Assembly: GCA_020849825.1 (NCBI GenBank)
Contig: JADZFP010000641.1
Coordinates: 1-7,838 of the forward strand
DNA: 7,838 nt
Origin: Saprospiraceae bacterium
Lineage (GTDB): Bacteria > Bacteroidota > Bacteroidia > Chitinophagales > Saprospiraceae
Direction: 5' to 3'
Every line of letters begins with the position of its first letter. The stretch's first letter is position 1. The position numbers were made by a program, and so were the translations under genes. A model generated the notes under the pieces. That model was not told the origin of the DNA. It saw only the letters and a program-made list of their open reading frames with translations, and searched no databases. This document shows, piece by piece, positions 1-6,574 of the stretch.

Positions 1-5
1 ATCAA

Positions 6-767
6 TCAATTACGCCGCAAAAACTCTTCGGCAAGGTTGAAAAAGTTGGTAGCGCCTTTGCTGCTCACATCGTACAATGCCACCGGCGTATGCGACATAG
101 GTGCTTCTGCCACCCGCGAATTGCGGTGGATGATCGTTTCAAAAACGTAATCATTGGAACTGTTGCGCACCTCTTCCACGATCGCATTGGCCAGGCGCAG
201 GCGGCTGTCGTACATCGAAATAATCAGTCCTTCTACCTGCAGTTTGGGGTTGTAGCCCTGTTTGACGAGCGAGATCGTATTTTTCAATTTAGCCAATCCT
301 TCGAAAGAAAACATCTCACACTGCACCGGAATGAGCACCGTATCGGCGGCGACCAGGGCATTGACTGTGATGAGGCCGAGCGAAGGCAGGCAATCGATGA
401 AGATGAAATCGTATTCCTCACGCAGCGAACTGACCATTTCGCGAAGAATGTACTCGCGTTTGGGCTTGTTGACCAGTTCCACCTCGGCGCCTACCAGGTT
501 GATACTGGCCGGCAACAGGCTGAGATTGGGGGTTTCGGTCGGCATAATAGCCTCGCGCGGGTCGAGACCGCTGACCAGGCAGTCGTACAGACTGGTCGTC
601 TCGTCGCTGGTGATCACGCCGACTCCCGAGGAGGCGTTCGACTGCGGATCGGCGTCGATCAGCAGCACTTTTTTTTCCAGGATCGCCAGCGATGCAGCGA
701 GATTGATGGCGGTGGTGGTTTTACCGACGCCGCCTTTCTGATTGGCGATAGTGACGATCTTGCCCAT
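6..767 (-). CDS. parA: ParA/Soj chromosome-partitioning ATPase
   Basis: This 253-residue protein is a ParA-type P-loop ATPase. In this family the ATP-bound dimer binds DNA non-specifically, and its hydrolysis, stimulated by ParB, drives segregation of the replication origin. The deviant Walker A motif KGGVGKTT lies at residues 11-18, with signature lysine K11 and catalytic K16. LLIDADPQ (35-42) follows, then the Walker B stretch FIFIDCLPSLG (121-131, D125), PVQCE (147-151) and the ParA-type tail RNSRVAEAP (215-223). Length is normal for chromosomal ParA. I place the start at 767 because MGKIVTIANQ is the usual family N terminus. An in-frame ATG at 788 would add seven residues. The stop is at 6-8, so any parB lies outside the window. 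The gene begins 60 bases after the hydrolase stop, on the same strand, with no obvious promoter between, so co-transcription is likely. The first proline of the usual DCPPS motif is leucine here, a mild variation. The family assignment is very secure. Confidence 0.96.
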   Translation of the reverse strand: MGKIVTIANQKGGVGKTTTAINLAASLAILEKKVLLIDADPQSNASSGVGVITSDETTSLYDCLVSGLDPREAIMPTETPNLSLLPASINLVGAEVELVNKPKREYILREMVSSLREEYDFIFIDCLPSLGLITVNALVAADTVLIPVQCEMFSFEGLAKLKNTISLVKQGYNPKLQVEGLIISMYDSRLRLANAIVEEVRNSSNDYVFETIIHRNSRVAEAPMSHTPVALYDVSSKGATNFFNLAEEFLRRN

Positions 768-827
768 TTTGTCGAATGATGTATGCATGAGGTAGTGGTT
801 TTACCGTATTGACAATCAATTTTTTAA

Positions 828-1511
828 TTAAATTTCGAGGCTTCCGCCGATGTTCATCAGCACCAGTTCCTTGCCTTTTTCGGCAAAGGCTGCCTGGGCG
901 GCTGCATGGTCGATTTTGATAAAGCCGAAAGAGTCGTAATGGCAACCGACGATGCGCTGGCAATGCAGGTATTCGCTGGCGATGACGGCGTCGTGGTAGT
1001 CCATCGTAAAATTGGAGCCGATGGGCAGCACTGCGAGGTCGAGCGCCGGGCAGGTCATCGGGATGAGTTGCATGTCGAGGGTGAGGGCGGTGTCGCCGGC
1101 GAAATAGACGCAGCCTTCTTCGGTATCGAACACGAAACCGACCGGTTCGCCGGCGTAGCTGCCGTCGGGGAAGCTGCTGCTGTGTACGGCATTGACCATT
1201 TTGACGCGACCGAAATCGAAATTCCACCAGCCACCCTTGTTCATGGGGTGGGTGCGCAGCCCTTTGGCATTGTAAAAGGCGTGGATCTCCCAAATGCCCA
1301 CGATCAGGGCCTCGGGGTTGTTTTTGGCCACCGTTTCGAGGTCGCCGATGTGGTCGCTGTGGCCGTGGGTGGGGACAATATAGTCGCAGCGCAGACTGTT
1401 CACGTTGATGCCGGATGCGAGCGGGTTGCCGCTCACAAAAGGATCGATCAGGATACGGCGGCCGCCGGTTTCGAGCAGGAAGCAGGAGTGTCCGTAATAA
1501 GTGAGGCGCAT
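828..1511 (-). CDS. Metallo-beta-lactamase-fold metal-dependent hydrolase, UPF0173 family
   Basis: The 227-residue product matches the compact UPF0173 branch of the metallo-beta-lactamase superfamily, whose members are usually close to this length. They are cytoplasmic hydrolases of largely unknown substrate. The family N terminus MRLTYYGHSCF fixes the start at 1511; the reading frame stays open upstream to 1613, but those codons lack family character. Metal ligands are visible: THGHSDH (48-54) gives H49, H51, D53 and H54; H110 follows in NAVHSSS, D140 in FAGDTA, and H191 in GCHYDSFG. Together these are the expected binuclear metal set, so the enzyme should be active. There is no signal peptide or membrane segment. 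A good Bacteroidota -7 box lies 63 bases upstream, and parA follows on the same strand. Whether the link to parA is functional cannot be told from the sequence; the substrate is unknown. Confidence 0.93.
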   Translation of the reverse strand: MRLTYYGHSCFLLETGGRRILIDPFVSGNPLASGINVNSLRCDYIVPTHGHSDHIGDLETVAKNNPEALIVGIWEIHAFYNAKGLRTHPMNKGGWWNFDFGRVKMVNAVHSSSFPDGSYAGEPVGFVFDTEEGCVYFAGDTALTLDMQLIPMTCPALDLAVLPIGSNFTMDYHDAVIASEYLHCQRIVGCHYDSFGFIKIDHAAAQAAFAEKGKELVLMNIGGSLEI

Positions 1512-1574
1512 GGCGGAAAATCTGGTTTGGACAGCAGCGGCAGAATGATGCTTGTGCCGCCTCGACTGTCCCTG

Positions 1575-1582
1575 CAAAGATA
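1575..1582 (-). promoter_or_regulatory. Predicted -7 promoter box for the hydrolase-parA transcript
   Basis: Read on the minus strand this is TATCTTTG, an exact match to the Bacteroidota primary sigma factor -7 consensus TAnnTTTG. It sits 63 bases before the hydrolase start, which would give a leader of roughly 55-60 nucleotides. No TTTG is seen at the expected -33 distance; an exact repeat occupies that place instead. The eight-base match is short, so the call is moderate. Confidence 0.5.
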
Positions 1583-1583
1583 C

Positions 1584-1612
1584 CCGTGGAACAATCGAAA
1601 AGCCGTGGAACA
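1584..1612. repeat. Tandem 10-base direct repeat upstream of the hydrolase promoter
   Basis: CCGTGGAACA occurs at 1584-1593 and again at 1603-1612 on the plus strand, exact copies 19 bases apart. For the leftward hydrolase promoter, one copy lies directly upstream of the -7 box and the other lies over the expected -33 region. This placement would suit a regulator-binding pair, but the function is inferred from position only. Confidence 0.45.
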
Positions 1613-1716
1613 TTGGCGGAAGTTATCCGCTTCTTTTCCACAGGTTGCTAACAGGTTTGGGTGGCTTGCCAACACTTTTTAAGTGCGTGTGAATAGCGCC
1701 GGATGGTGAGCACTGT

Positions 1717-1741
1717 TGGCAAATTCGTTGGAAATTTGCCA
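1717..1741 (+). promoter_or_regulatory. Inverted repeat abutting the substrate-binding lipoprotein start
   Basis: TGGCAAATT (1717-1725) and AATTTGCCA (1733-1741) are perfect 9-base inverted arms around a 7-base loop, ending three bases before the ATG at 1745. As RNA this would form a hairpin in the ribosome-loading zone; as DNA it could be an operator. The remaining leader, 1512-1744, holds no gene I can support. The best -7-like match there for rightward transcription is CAGGTTTG at 1652-1659 (7 of 8), without a -33 box. Confidence 0.4.
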
Positions 1742-1744
1742 CCT

Positions 1745-3355
1745 ATGAAATGGTACTTGCCTGCGTTTTTGCTTTTGCTGAATTGGGCCTGTGGAAAACC
1801 TCCCTCCGCCAAAGACCCCCGCACCGCTTTCCGCTACAACCAGCACAACCCCGTCACTTCGCTCGACCCGGCTTTTGCCCGCACCCAAAACAACATCTGG
1901 ATCGTGGAAAGCCTGTTCAACGGCCTGGTGCAACTCGACGACAGTTTGCAGGTGCAACCCGCCCTGGCCCGGCGCTGGACCATCTCGCCCGACGGCCTCA
2001 CTTACCGTTTCTGGCTACGCAACGACGTGTTTTTCCACGACGATCCCTGCTTCCCCGACGGCCGGGGGCGGCGCATGACGGCCGCCGACGTGGCGTTCAG
2101 TTTTCAACGCCTGCTCGATCCCGACTGGCCCAAACCGGGCTCCTGGATATTCGCCGGCCGCGTAGCCCCCGATTCCGCTTTCGTCGCAGAAAACGATACG
2201 GTTTTTGTCCTGCGCCTGTCCGAACCTTTTCAACCCATGCTGCAAATCCTGACCATGCAATACGCCTCGGTGGTGCCGCGCGAAGCCCTGGAAGCCTATG
2301 GCCGCGATTTCCGCCGGCATCCGGTGGGCACCGGGCCTTTCCGCCTGAAAATATGGGCCGAAAACCAGGCGCTCGTCGTGGTCAAAAATCCACGCTATTT
2401 TGAAAAAGACGCCGACGGGGCTACCCTACCCTATCTCGACGCCGTAAAAACCACTTTTATAGGCGACCGCAAAACGGCGTTCCTGGAATTTAAAAAAGGT
2501 AAATTAGACTACCTGTTCGGGCTGGAAAGCTCTTACGTCAACGAACTCCTCAGCCCCGAGGGCGCCCTGCAACCGGCGCTGGTTTCCGATTTTTATTTTA
2601 TCAAAAACCCCTACCTCAACTCCGAATACCTGGGCGTTCGCTTCGACTCCTCCCTCCAAAACCCGCTGCAAAACAAAAAGATACGCCAGGCCCTCAATTT
2701 CGGATTCGACCGCGCCCTCATGCTGCGCACCCTGCGCAACGGCGTGGGCCGGCCGGCAAGCTCGGGCTTCACCCCGCGCGGATTGCCTTCTTTCGACGAA
2801 AACGCCGTGCCGGGCTACCGCTACGACCCCGCCCTGGCGGCCCGCCTGCTGGCCGAAGCGGGGTTTCCCGAGGGCCGGGGTTTGCCGCCGCTGACGCTGG
2901 TGTGCAGCCCCGACTATCTCGACCTCTGCACCTTCATCGTGCGTCAATGGGAAGATCTGGGCATTCGCGCCCGGGTGGAAGCCACCGAAACCGCCACCCT
3001 GCGCGAACGAATGCGCAATGGTCAGGCGCCGTTTTTCCGGGGCTCCTGGATCGCCGACTACCCCGATGCGGAGAGCTTTTTGACCTGTTTTTATTCAAAA
3101 AACGCTGCCCCGCCCAATTACACGGGGTTTAAAAATGCCGAATTCGACCGGCTGTACGAAGCGGCGCTGAAAGAAACCGATACGGAACGGCGATTCGGCT
3201 TGTACCACAATATGGAACGTATCCTCGTGGAAGAAGCCCCCGTGGTGTTTTTGTTTTACGACGAAACGGCCCAATTTGCCCGCCAGGGCGTGACGGGCTT
3301 GCCCCGCAACGCGATCGGCTTGCTGAGTTTGAAACGGGTGAAGGTGCAGCGTTGA
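1745..3355 (+). CDS. ABC transporter substrate-binding lipoprotein, peptide/nickel (SBP_bac_5) family
   Basis: The 536-residue product is a DppA/OppA-type solute-binding protein that would capture oligopeptides or a related ligand. The start at 1745 is chosen because it puts a lipoprotein signal at the N terminus: MKWY, a hydrophobic run, then LNWAC with lipidated C16. Asparagine at -3 is atypical, though Bacteroidota tolerate relaxed lipoboxes. An in-frame ATG at 1703 would add 14 residues and spoil the signal. Family landmarks are RWTISPDGLTYRFWLRNDVFF (77-97), the AADVAFSFQRLLDP helix (113-126), VGTGPFRL (194-201), KKIRQALNFGFDRA (311-324), GLPPLTL (379-385), WIADYPDAESFLTCFYS (435-451) and NYTGFKNAEFDRLYEAA (458-474). 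Length is typical. No permease or ATPase gene adjoins; the nearby LolD is not of the Dpp type. The gene ends one base short of the opposing T9SS gene. Family is secure; ligand is unknown. Confidence 0.93.
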   Translation: MKWYLPAFLLLLNWACGKPPSAKDPRTAFRYNQHNPVTSLDPAFARTQNNIWIVESLFNGLVQLDDSLQVQPALARRWTISPDGLTYRFWLRNDVFFHDDPCFPDGRGRRMTAADVAFSFQRLLDPDWPKPGSWIFAGRVAPDSAFVAENDTVFVLRLSEPFQPMLQILTMQYASVVPREALEAYGRDFRRHPVGTGPFRLKIWAENQALVVVKNPRYFEKDADGATLPYLDAVKTTFIGDRKTAFLEFKKGKLDYLFGLESSYVNELLSPEGALQPALVSDFYFIKNPYLNSEYLGVRFDSSLQNPLQNKKIRQALNFGFDRALMLRTLRNGVGRPASSGFTPRGLPSFDENAVPGYRYDPALAARLLAEAGFPEGRGLPPLTLVCSPDYLDLCTFIVRQWEDLGIRARVEATETATLRERMRNGQAPFFRGSWIADYPDAESFLTCFYSKNAAPPNYTGFKNAEFDRLYEAALKETDTERRFGLYHNMERILVEEAPVVFLFYDETAQFARQGVTGLPRNAIGLLSLKRVKVQR

Positions 3356-3366
3356 ATTATTTCAAC
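3351..3366. repeat. Inverted repeat spanning two convergent stop codons
   Basis: GTTGAA (3351-3356) and TTCAAC (3361-3366) are perfect 6-base arms around a TTAT loop. The palindrome contains the TGA of the lipoprotein gene (3353-3355) and the TAA of the facing T9SS gene (3357-3359). It is the only candidate transcription-end structure between the two genes. It is short, AT-rich and has no T tract on either side, so a terminator role is weakly supported. Confidence 0.3.
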
Positions 3367-5159
3367 AACGTCACTTCCCCCTGCGTGATCACCCCGTCGA
3401 CCGTAGCCTGCCAAATATAGACGTCGGACGCGCAGGGCGTACCGTAAATCGTGCCGTCCCAGCCTTCATCGGGGTTGATACCCTCGTATACGATTTCCCC
3501 CCAACGGCTGTACACGCGCAACAGATAGGTTTCCGGAGGGCAGTCGAAAATGAGCCTGAAACGGTCGTTTTTGCCGTCGTTGTCGGGCGAAAACGCATTG
3601 GGCGTCTTTTTGCTGTCGATGGCCGTGACCAGCACTTTCCGGGTGGTGGCCTGGTCGCAAAAGCCGAATTGCGCGCTCCGGGTGATGGTGAATTCACCCG
3701 CCTCGGGGTAACAAATTTTACCCGCATTGACCGGGTCGGGTTCGCCGCCGGTGATGTCCATGGCGTACGTAGCACCGGGCGTGGGATCGGGCAGCATGAT
3801 CTGGATACATTCTCCCGGACAAATCGTATCGGCAGAAAGGGTAAAATCTGTGTTGACCACAAAACAGGGGATAAAAGTTTCCGCTATCCGGTCATCCACC
3901 TGAAAATTCGGCAATGCCGCGACGGAATGACTCGTGAACTGCTGCGGAACGCTTGTCGTGGTCACTGGCGTGACGTTTTTGATTGGTAAACTGACCGAGG
4001 CAGGGCAGCAGCCGGGGATATTGCCGTTGGGGTCCATCTGTGCCAGCCAGGTATCGGCATCACCGTTGCGCAGGGCCCAGCCACAGGCCGTGAAGCCGAA
4101 AGGCGAAGGCTGCACGCGGCGCAACACGTCTTCCTCGCCATTGGTGCGGTATTGGTTGGCCAACAGGACGATGTCGCCCGAGAGGTCGATTTTGAACAGA
4201 ATAGCCGGCTGGCCTTGTCCGGAATCGCCCAGGGTCAGTAAAAACTGGTCGCCGGGCAGACGCAGCAGGTCACGAGGAATCAGGTTGGTTCCGGGAAGGT
4301 CATAGGTTTTGGACCAGCGGACCGCGCCAACATCATCCACTTCCGTGAGCCAAAGCTGGCTGTTGCCATTGCCAAATCCCTGAGAAGCGCCGGCCAGCAA
4401 AAGGCGGTTTTGCGTCGTGCCGGTCACCCGGATCAGGCCGTCGGCGCCGTTGGGCGAGGAGATAAACCGCACCGGACCGCTCAGGGCGCCATTGGGGGCC
4501 AGTTTGGCAAACCAGCCGTCGGACTGGCCGAAAGCAGGGCTGATGGCGCCCACACAGTGCAAAAAACCGGCGGCGTCTTCGTACGCGCCGTTGAGGTTGG
4601 AGACGCCAGTGAGTTCGAGTTGGTTCGACCAGATCTTGTCGCCGTTTTCGTTGATTTTGATCAAAAAGGGCTGGAGCAGCGTACCATTATCCTCTTTTCG
4701 GGTACCCATGAGCAGGTAGTTGCCGTCCTGCAAAGGCAAAATGCGCTCATAACCTGTACCGGCCTGGGTGCCGGGTGTCCATTTTGCCCAGATCAGGTCG
4801 CCATTCTGACCGATTTTCATCCAGCCGCTGCGGTCCTGCCCGGTCCAGACGAGCAGCAGGTTGCCGTCGCCGGCAACGACGAGGTCGTTGAAACCCGCCT
4901 GATTGTCGACCGGGTATGTTTTTGACCAGAGCAGTTCGCCTTTTTCATTGGTCAGCTGTAAAAGCGGGTGGAATACATTCGAGGGCGAAGTCGTGCCGGA
5001 ATGGCCGGCCAGGGCCACTTTGCCGTCGGGGAAAATAGCGAGGGCATAGGCTCTGTCCGTCTGGATATCGTAGGTTTTTTGGAAAAAATCCTGGGCGAAA
5101 GCCAATTGGACCGACAAGAGGGCCGCGCAAAGAGCAAGCGGGCGGCGGGAGAGCAGCAT
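3357..5159 (-). CDS. Secreted protein with T9SS type B (gliding-motility-associated) C-terminal sorting domain
   Basis: The 600-residue product starts with a Sec signal peptide: MLLSRR, a hydrophobic segment, and AFAQ near residue 23 as the likely cleavage end. The start at 5159 is chosen for that signal. Residues 24-380 hold repeated units in which G-x-x-x-W-S/A-K/N recurs (GELLWSK 74-80, GDLIWAK 120-126, GDKIWSN 173-179, GAVRWSK 278-284), alternating with DGNYLL or DGKVALAG-like strands. This suggests a beta-propeller of the kind seen in Bacteroidota surface proteins. Residues about 433-513 look like a PKD/Ig-type domain with several cysteines (TICPGECIQI; GEFTITRSAQFGFC). The tail is diagnostic: TPNAFSPDNDGKNDRF (519-534), LRVYSRWGEIVYEG (547-560), GWDGT (566-570), SDVYIWQATVDG (578-589), then a short terminal strand. 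Such domains route cargo through T9SS to the surface or medium. A glycosyltransferase lies 62 bases upstream on the same strand. Export is secure; the molecular function of the propeller part is unknown. Confidence 0.9.
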   Translation of the reverse strand: MLLSRRPLALCAALLSVQLAFAQDFFQKTYDIQTDRAYALAIFPDGKVALAGHSGTTSPSNVFHPLLQLTNEKGELLWSKTYPVDNQAGFNDLVVAGDGNLLLVWTGQDRSGWMKIGQNGDLIWAKWTPGTQAGTGYERILPLQDGNYLLMGTRKEDNGTLLQPFLIKINENGDKIWSNQLELTGVSNLNGAYEDAAGFLHCVGAISPAFGQSDGWFAKLAPNGALSGPVRFISSPNGADGLIRVTGTTQNRLLLAGASQGFGNGNSQLWLTEVDDVGAVRWSKTYDLPGTNLIPRDLLRLPGDQFLLTLGDSGQGQPAILFKIDLSGDIVLLANQYRTNGEEDVLRRVQPSPFGFTACGWALRNGDADTWLAQMDPNGNIPGCCPASVSLPIKNVTPVTTTSVPQQFTSHSVAALPNFQVDDRIAETFIPCFVVNTDFTLSADTICPGECIQIMLPDPTPGATYAMDITGGEPDPVNAGKICYPEAGEFTITRSAQFGFCDQATTRKVLVTAIDSKKTPNAFSPDNDGKNDRFRLIFDCPPETYLLRVYSRWGEIVYEGINPDEGWDGTIYGTPCASDVYIWQATVDGVITQGEVTLLK

Positions 5160-5186
5160 GGGCGAAAAAAGGTTTGGTTTGAAGGG

Positions 5187-5194
5187 CGAAAATA
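5187..5194 (-). promoter_or_regulatory. Possible -7 box for the T9SS cargo gene
   Basis: On the minus strand this reads TATTTTCG, 7 of 8 positions of TAnnTTTG, 27 bases before the ATG. A TTG lies 23 bases upstream (plus-strand CAA, 5218-5220), somewhat far for a -33 element. Read-through from the glycosyltransferase gene is an equally good explanation for expression. Confidence 0.25.
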
Positions 5195-5221
5195 GGCTAC
5201 ACCTCCGTAAGGCCCGACAAT

Positions 5222-6445
5222 TTAACGCACCCCGACGCCTTCCGCCCGGGCGATGTGATATGCTTCGAGCAAGCGCCGCGCCCCGGCCAGGTTGTCGTAC
5301 TGTTCGGCGCAAAGGTTGCGGGCGTTGTCGCCGATACGGGCCAAGGCCGCGCCCTGTTCGTAGCACCAGGCGATGGCCGCGGCAAATTCTTCGGGCGTAT
5401 CGGCCAGCAGGGCTTCTTTTTTGTGCCGCACGGCGATGCCTTCCATGCCGATTCGGGTAGAAAGCGTCACTTTACCGAGGGCCATACCTTCCAGAATTTT
5501 GGCGCGCATGCCGCCGCCCGAGAGCAGGGGGGCGACCATCATGGAATGTTGATTGATAAAATCGGCTGCGCTGTCGACCTCGCCGTGTACGAAGACGCGA
5601 TCGAGACCGAGGCGATGCAACCAGTCGGGCGTATTGCGGCCCGCGATATGAAAAGTCAGCTCGGGGAAGCGCGGCGCCAACAGGGGCTGCCACACCTCGT
5701 CGATAAACCAGCGCAGGCCTTCGAGGTTGGGCATCCAGTCGAGCGAACCGATAAATGACAAACTCAGCGGCCGCTGAAAACTCGTCGGATCGGGGGTGTA
5801 ATCGCGGGAGTCGAGACCAATTGGCGTCACGACGGCGGGTTTTTGAAGGCCCAGGCGCCGGAAGTGCGTCACGTCGCGCTCGGTGATACCTGCCAGCAGG
5901 TCGTAGGCGGAGAGTTGTTCGATCTCGTATTTTTTGAGCCGGGGCGTGATCCGGTCGAGGTACCATTTTTTGGCCGGGTGGCTGTTGGCGGCCACACGCT
6001 CCCAAATTTCGTGCTCGACGTTGTGGGCGCGCAGTACCACGCTGGCGCGTGAATTTTCCCGAATCACATGCACATAGGGCGCCAGGTAAAGGGTTTCCAA
6101 TTGCACCACGTCGAATTGTTCGGCGCGCAGCAACTGACGCAGGCGCTCGGCAAATTCCGGGTGTTCAAAACGTTCGATGTGGTAGGATCGGTCGGTAAAC
6201 AGGTTGCGCAGCGCCGCGAGGGGGCGAATATGGTTGTCGACCGGCACGGTATGCACGGCCGCGTAGTGGCTGAAATCGGTGCGGGAAAGCGTACTGGTAT
6301 CCACCCGGTGTTTGCTGGTATTCATGGCCAGCAGGGTGACCTCGCAGCCCAGTTCGGAAAGCGCTTTGGCCAGGTAACTGATGGCTATACTTTCTCCGTC
6401 TTTGACCGGATAGGGAAATTTTTTACAGAGTTGCAGGATTCTCAT
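5222..6445 (-). CDS. GT-B fold glycosyltransferase, family 4
   Basis: This 407-residue enzyme should move a sugar from a nucleotide-sugar donor to a cell-surface glycan or lipid acceptor on the cytoplasmic face of the membrane. The N-terminal Rossmann domain opens with MRILQLCKKFPYPVKDGES and continues to KALSELGCEVTLLAMNTSKH (27-46). Further landmarks are QLETLYLAPYV (115-125) and RAHNVEHEIWERVA (139-152). After the linker the donor-binding domain shows PIGLD (208-212), FIGSLDWMPNLEGLRWF (231-247), FHIAGR (265-270) and GGGMRAKILEGMALGKVTLST (310-330). E319 is the second glutamate of the family EX7E motif; the position of the first holds a non-acidic residue, as in the related Stp1/PEP-CTERM-associated subgroup. 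The start at 6445 matches that N terminus; an in-frame TTG at 6493 is less likely. There is no membrane segment. Donor and acceptor are unknown; family is secure. Confidence 0.93.
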   Translation of the reverse strand: MRILQLCKKFPYPVKDGESIAISYLAKALSELGCEVTLLAMNTSKHRVDTSTLSRTDFSHYAAVHTVPVDNHIRPLAALRNLFTDRSYHIERFEHPEFAERLRQLLRAEQFDVVQLETLYLAPYVHVIRENSRASVVLRAHNVEHEIWERVAANSHPAKKWYLDRITPRLKKYEIEQLSAYDLLAGITERDVTHFRRLGLQKPAVVTPIGLDSRDYTPDPTSFQRPLSLSFIGSLDWMPNLEGLRWFIDEVWQPLLAPRFPELTFHIAGRNTPDWLHRLGLDRVFVHGEVDSAADFINQHSMMVAPLLSGGGMRAKILEGMALGKVTLSTRIGMEGIAVRHKKEALLADTPEEFAAAIAWCYEQGAALARIGDNARNLCAEQYDNLAGARRLLEAYHIARAEGVGVR

Positions 6446-6490
6446 TGTTGCTTCGATGTGGATTATGGTCGGTTGGGTAAAAGGAAACGG

Positions 6491-6498
6491 CAAAATTA
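6491..6498 (-). promoter_or_regulatory. Predicted -7 promoter box for the glycosyltransferase gene
   Basis: Minus-strand TAATTTTG is an exact match to TAnnTTTG, 45 bases before the ATG at 6445. No TTTG sits at the -33 spacing. The position within a 129-base divergent gap between genes supports the call. Confidence 0.45.
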
Positions 6499-6507
6499 GT
6501 TGTGCAT

Positions 6508-6542
6508 TTTGGCTTCGACGGCTGTTTTTCGTTCGACCTTTG
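6508..6542 (+). promoter_or_regulatory. Possible promoter of the LolD-like gene
   Basis: TTTG at 6508-6511 and GACCTTTG at 6535-6542 (7 of 8 to TAnnTTTG) are separated by 23 bases, and the second ends 32 bases before the ATG. The -7 match lacks the leading T and the spacing is long, so this is tentative. The element lies back to back with the leftward glycosyltransferase promoter. Confidence 0.3.
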
Positions 6543-6574
6543 CGGCAAGCGGCTGTGCGTCGCTATAAATCTAT

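Noticed and set aside
90..779. Long open frames on the plus strand opposite parA
   Set aside because: They are antisense to a strongly conserved gene, and their translations show no domain, only the arginine- and histidine-rich composition typical of shadow frames in GC-rich DNA.
808..820. Small inverted repeat ATTGA/TCAAT between the hydrolase gene and parA
   Set aside because: Arms are only five bases and AT-only apart from one pair, with no T tract in the direction of transcription; it is within chance expectation for such AT-rich sequence.
906..1682. 258-codon open frame opposite the metallo-hydrolase gene
   Set aside because: It mirrors the codon positions of the hydrolase gene. The translation is low-complexity, rich in valine, glycine and aspartate, with no recognisable motif, while the opposite strand has all metal ligands.
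5160..5366. 69-codon N-terminal extension of the T9SS cargo frame
   Set aside because: It overlaps the end of the glycosyltransferase gene, is arginine-rich, and would bury the clear signal peptide that starts at the ATG at 5159.
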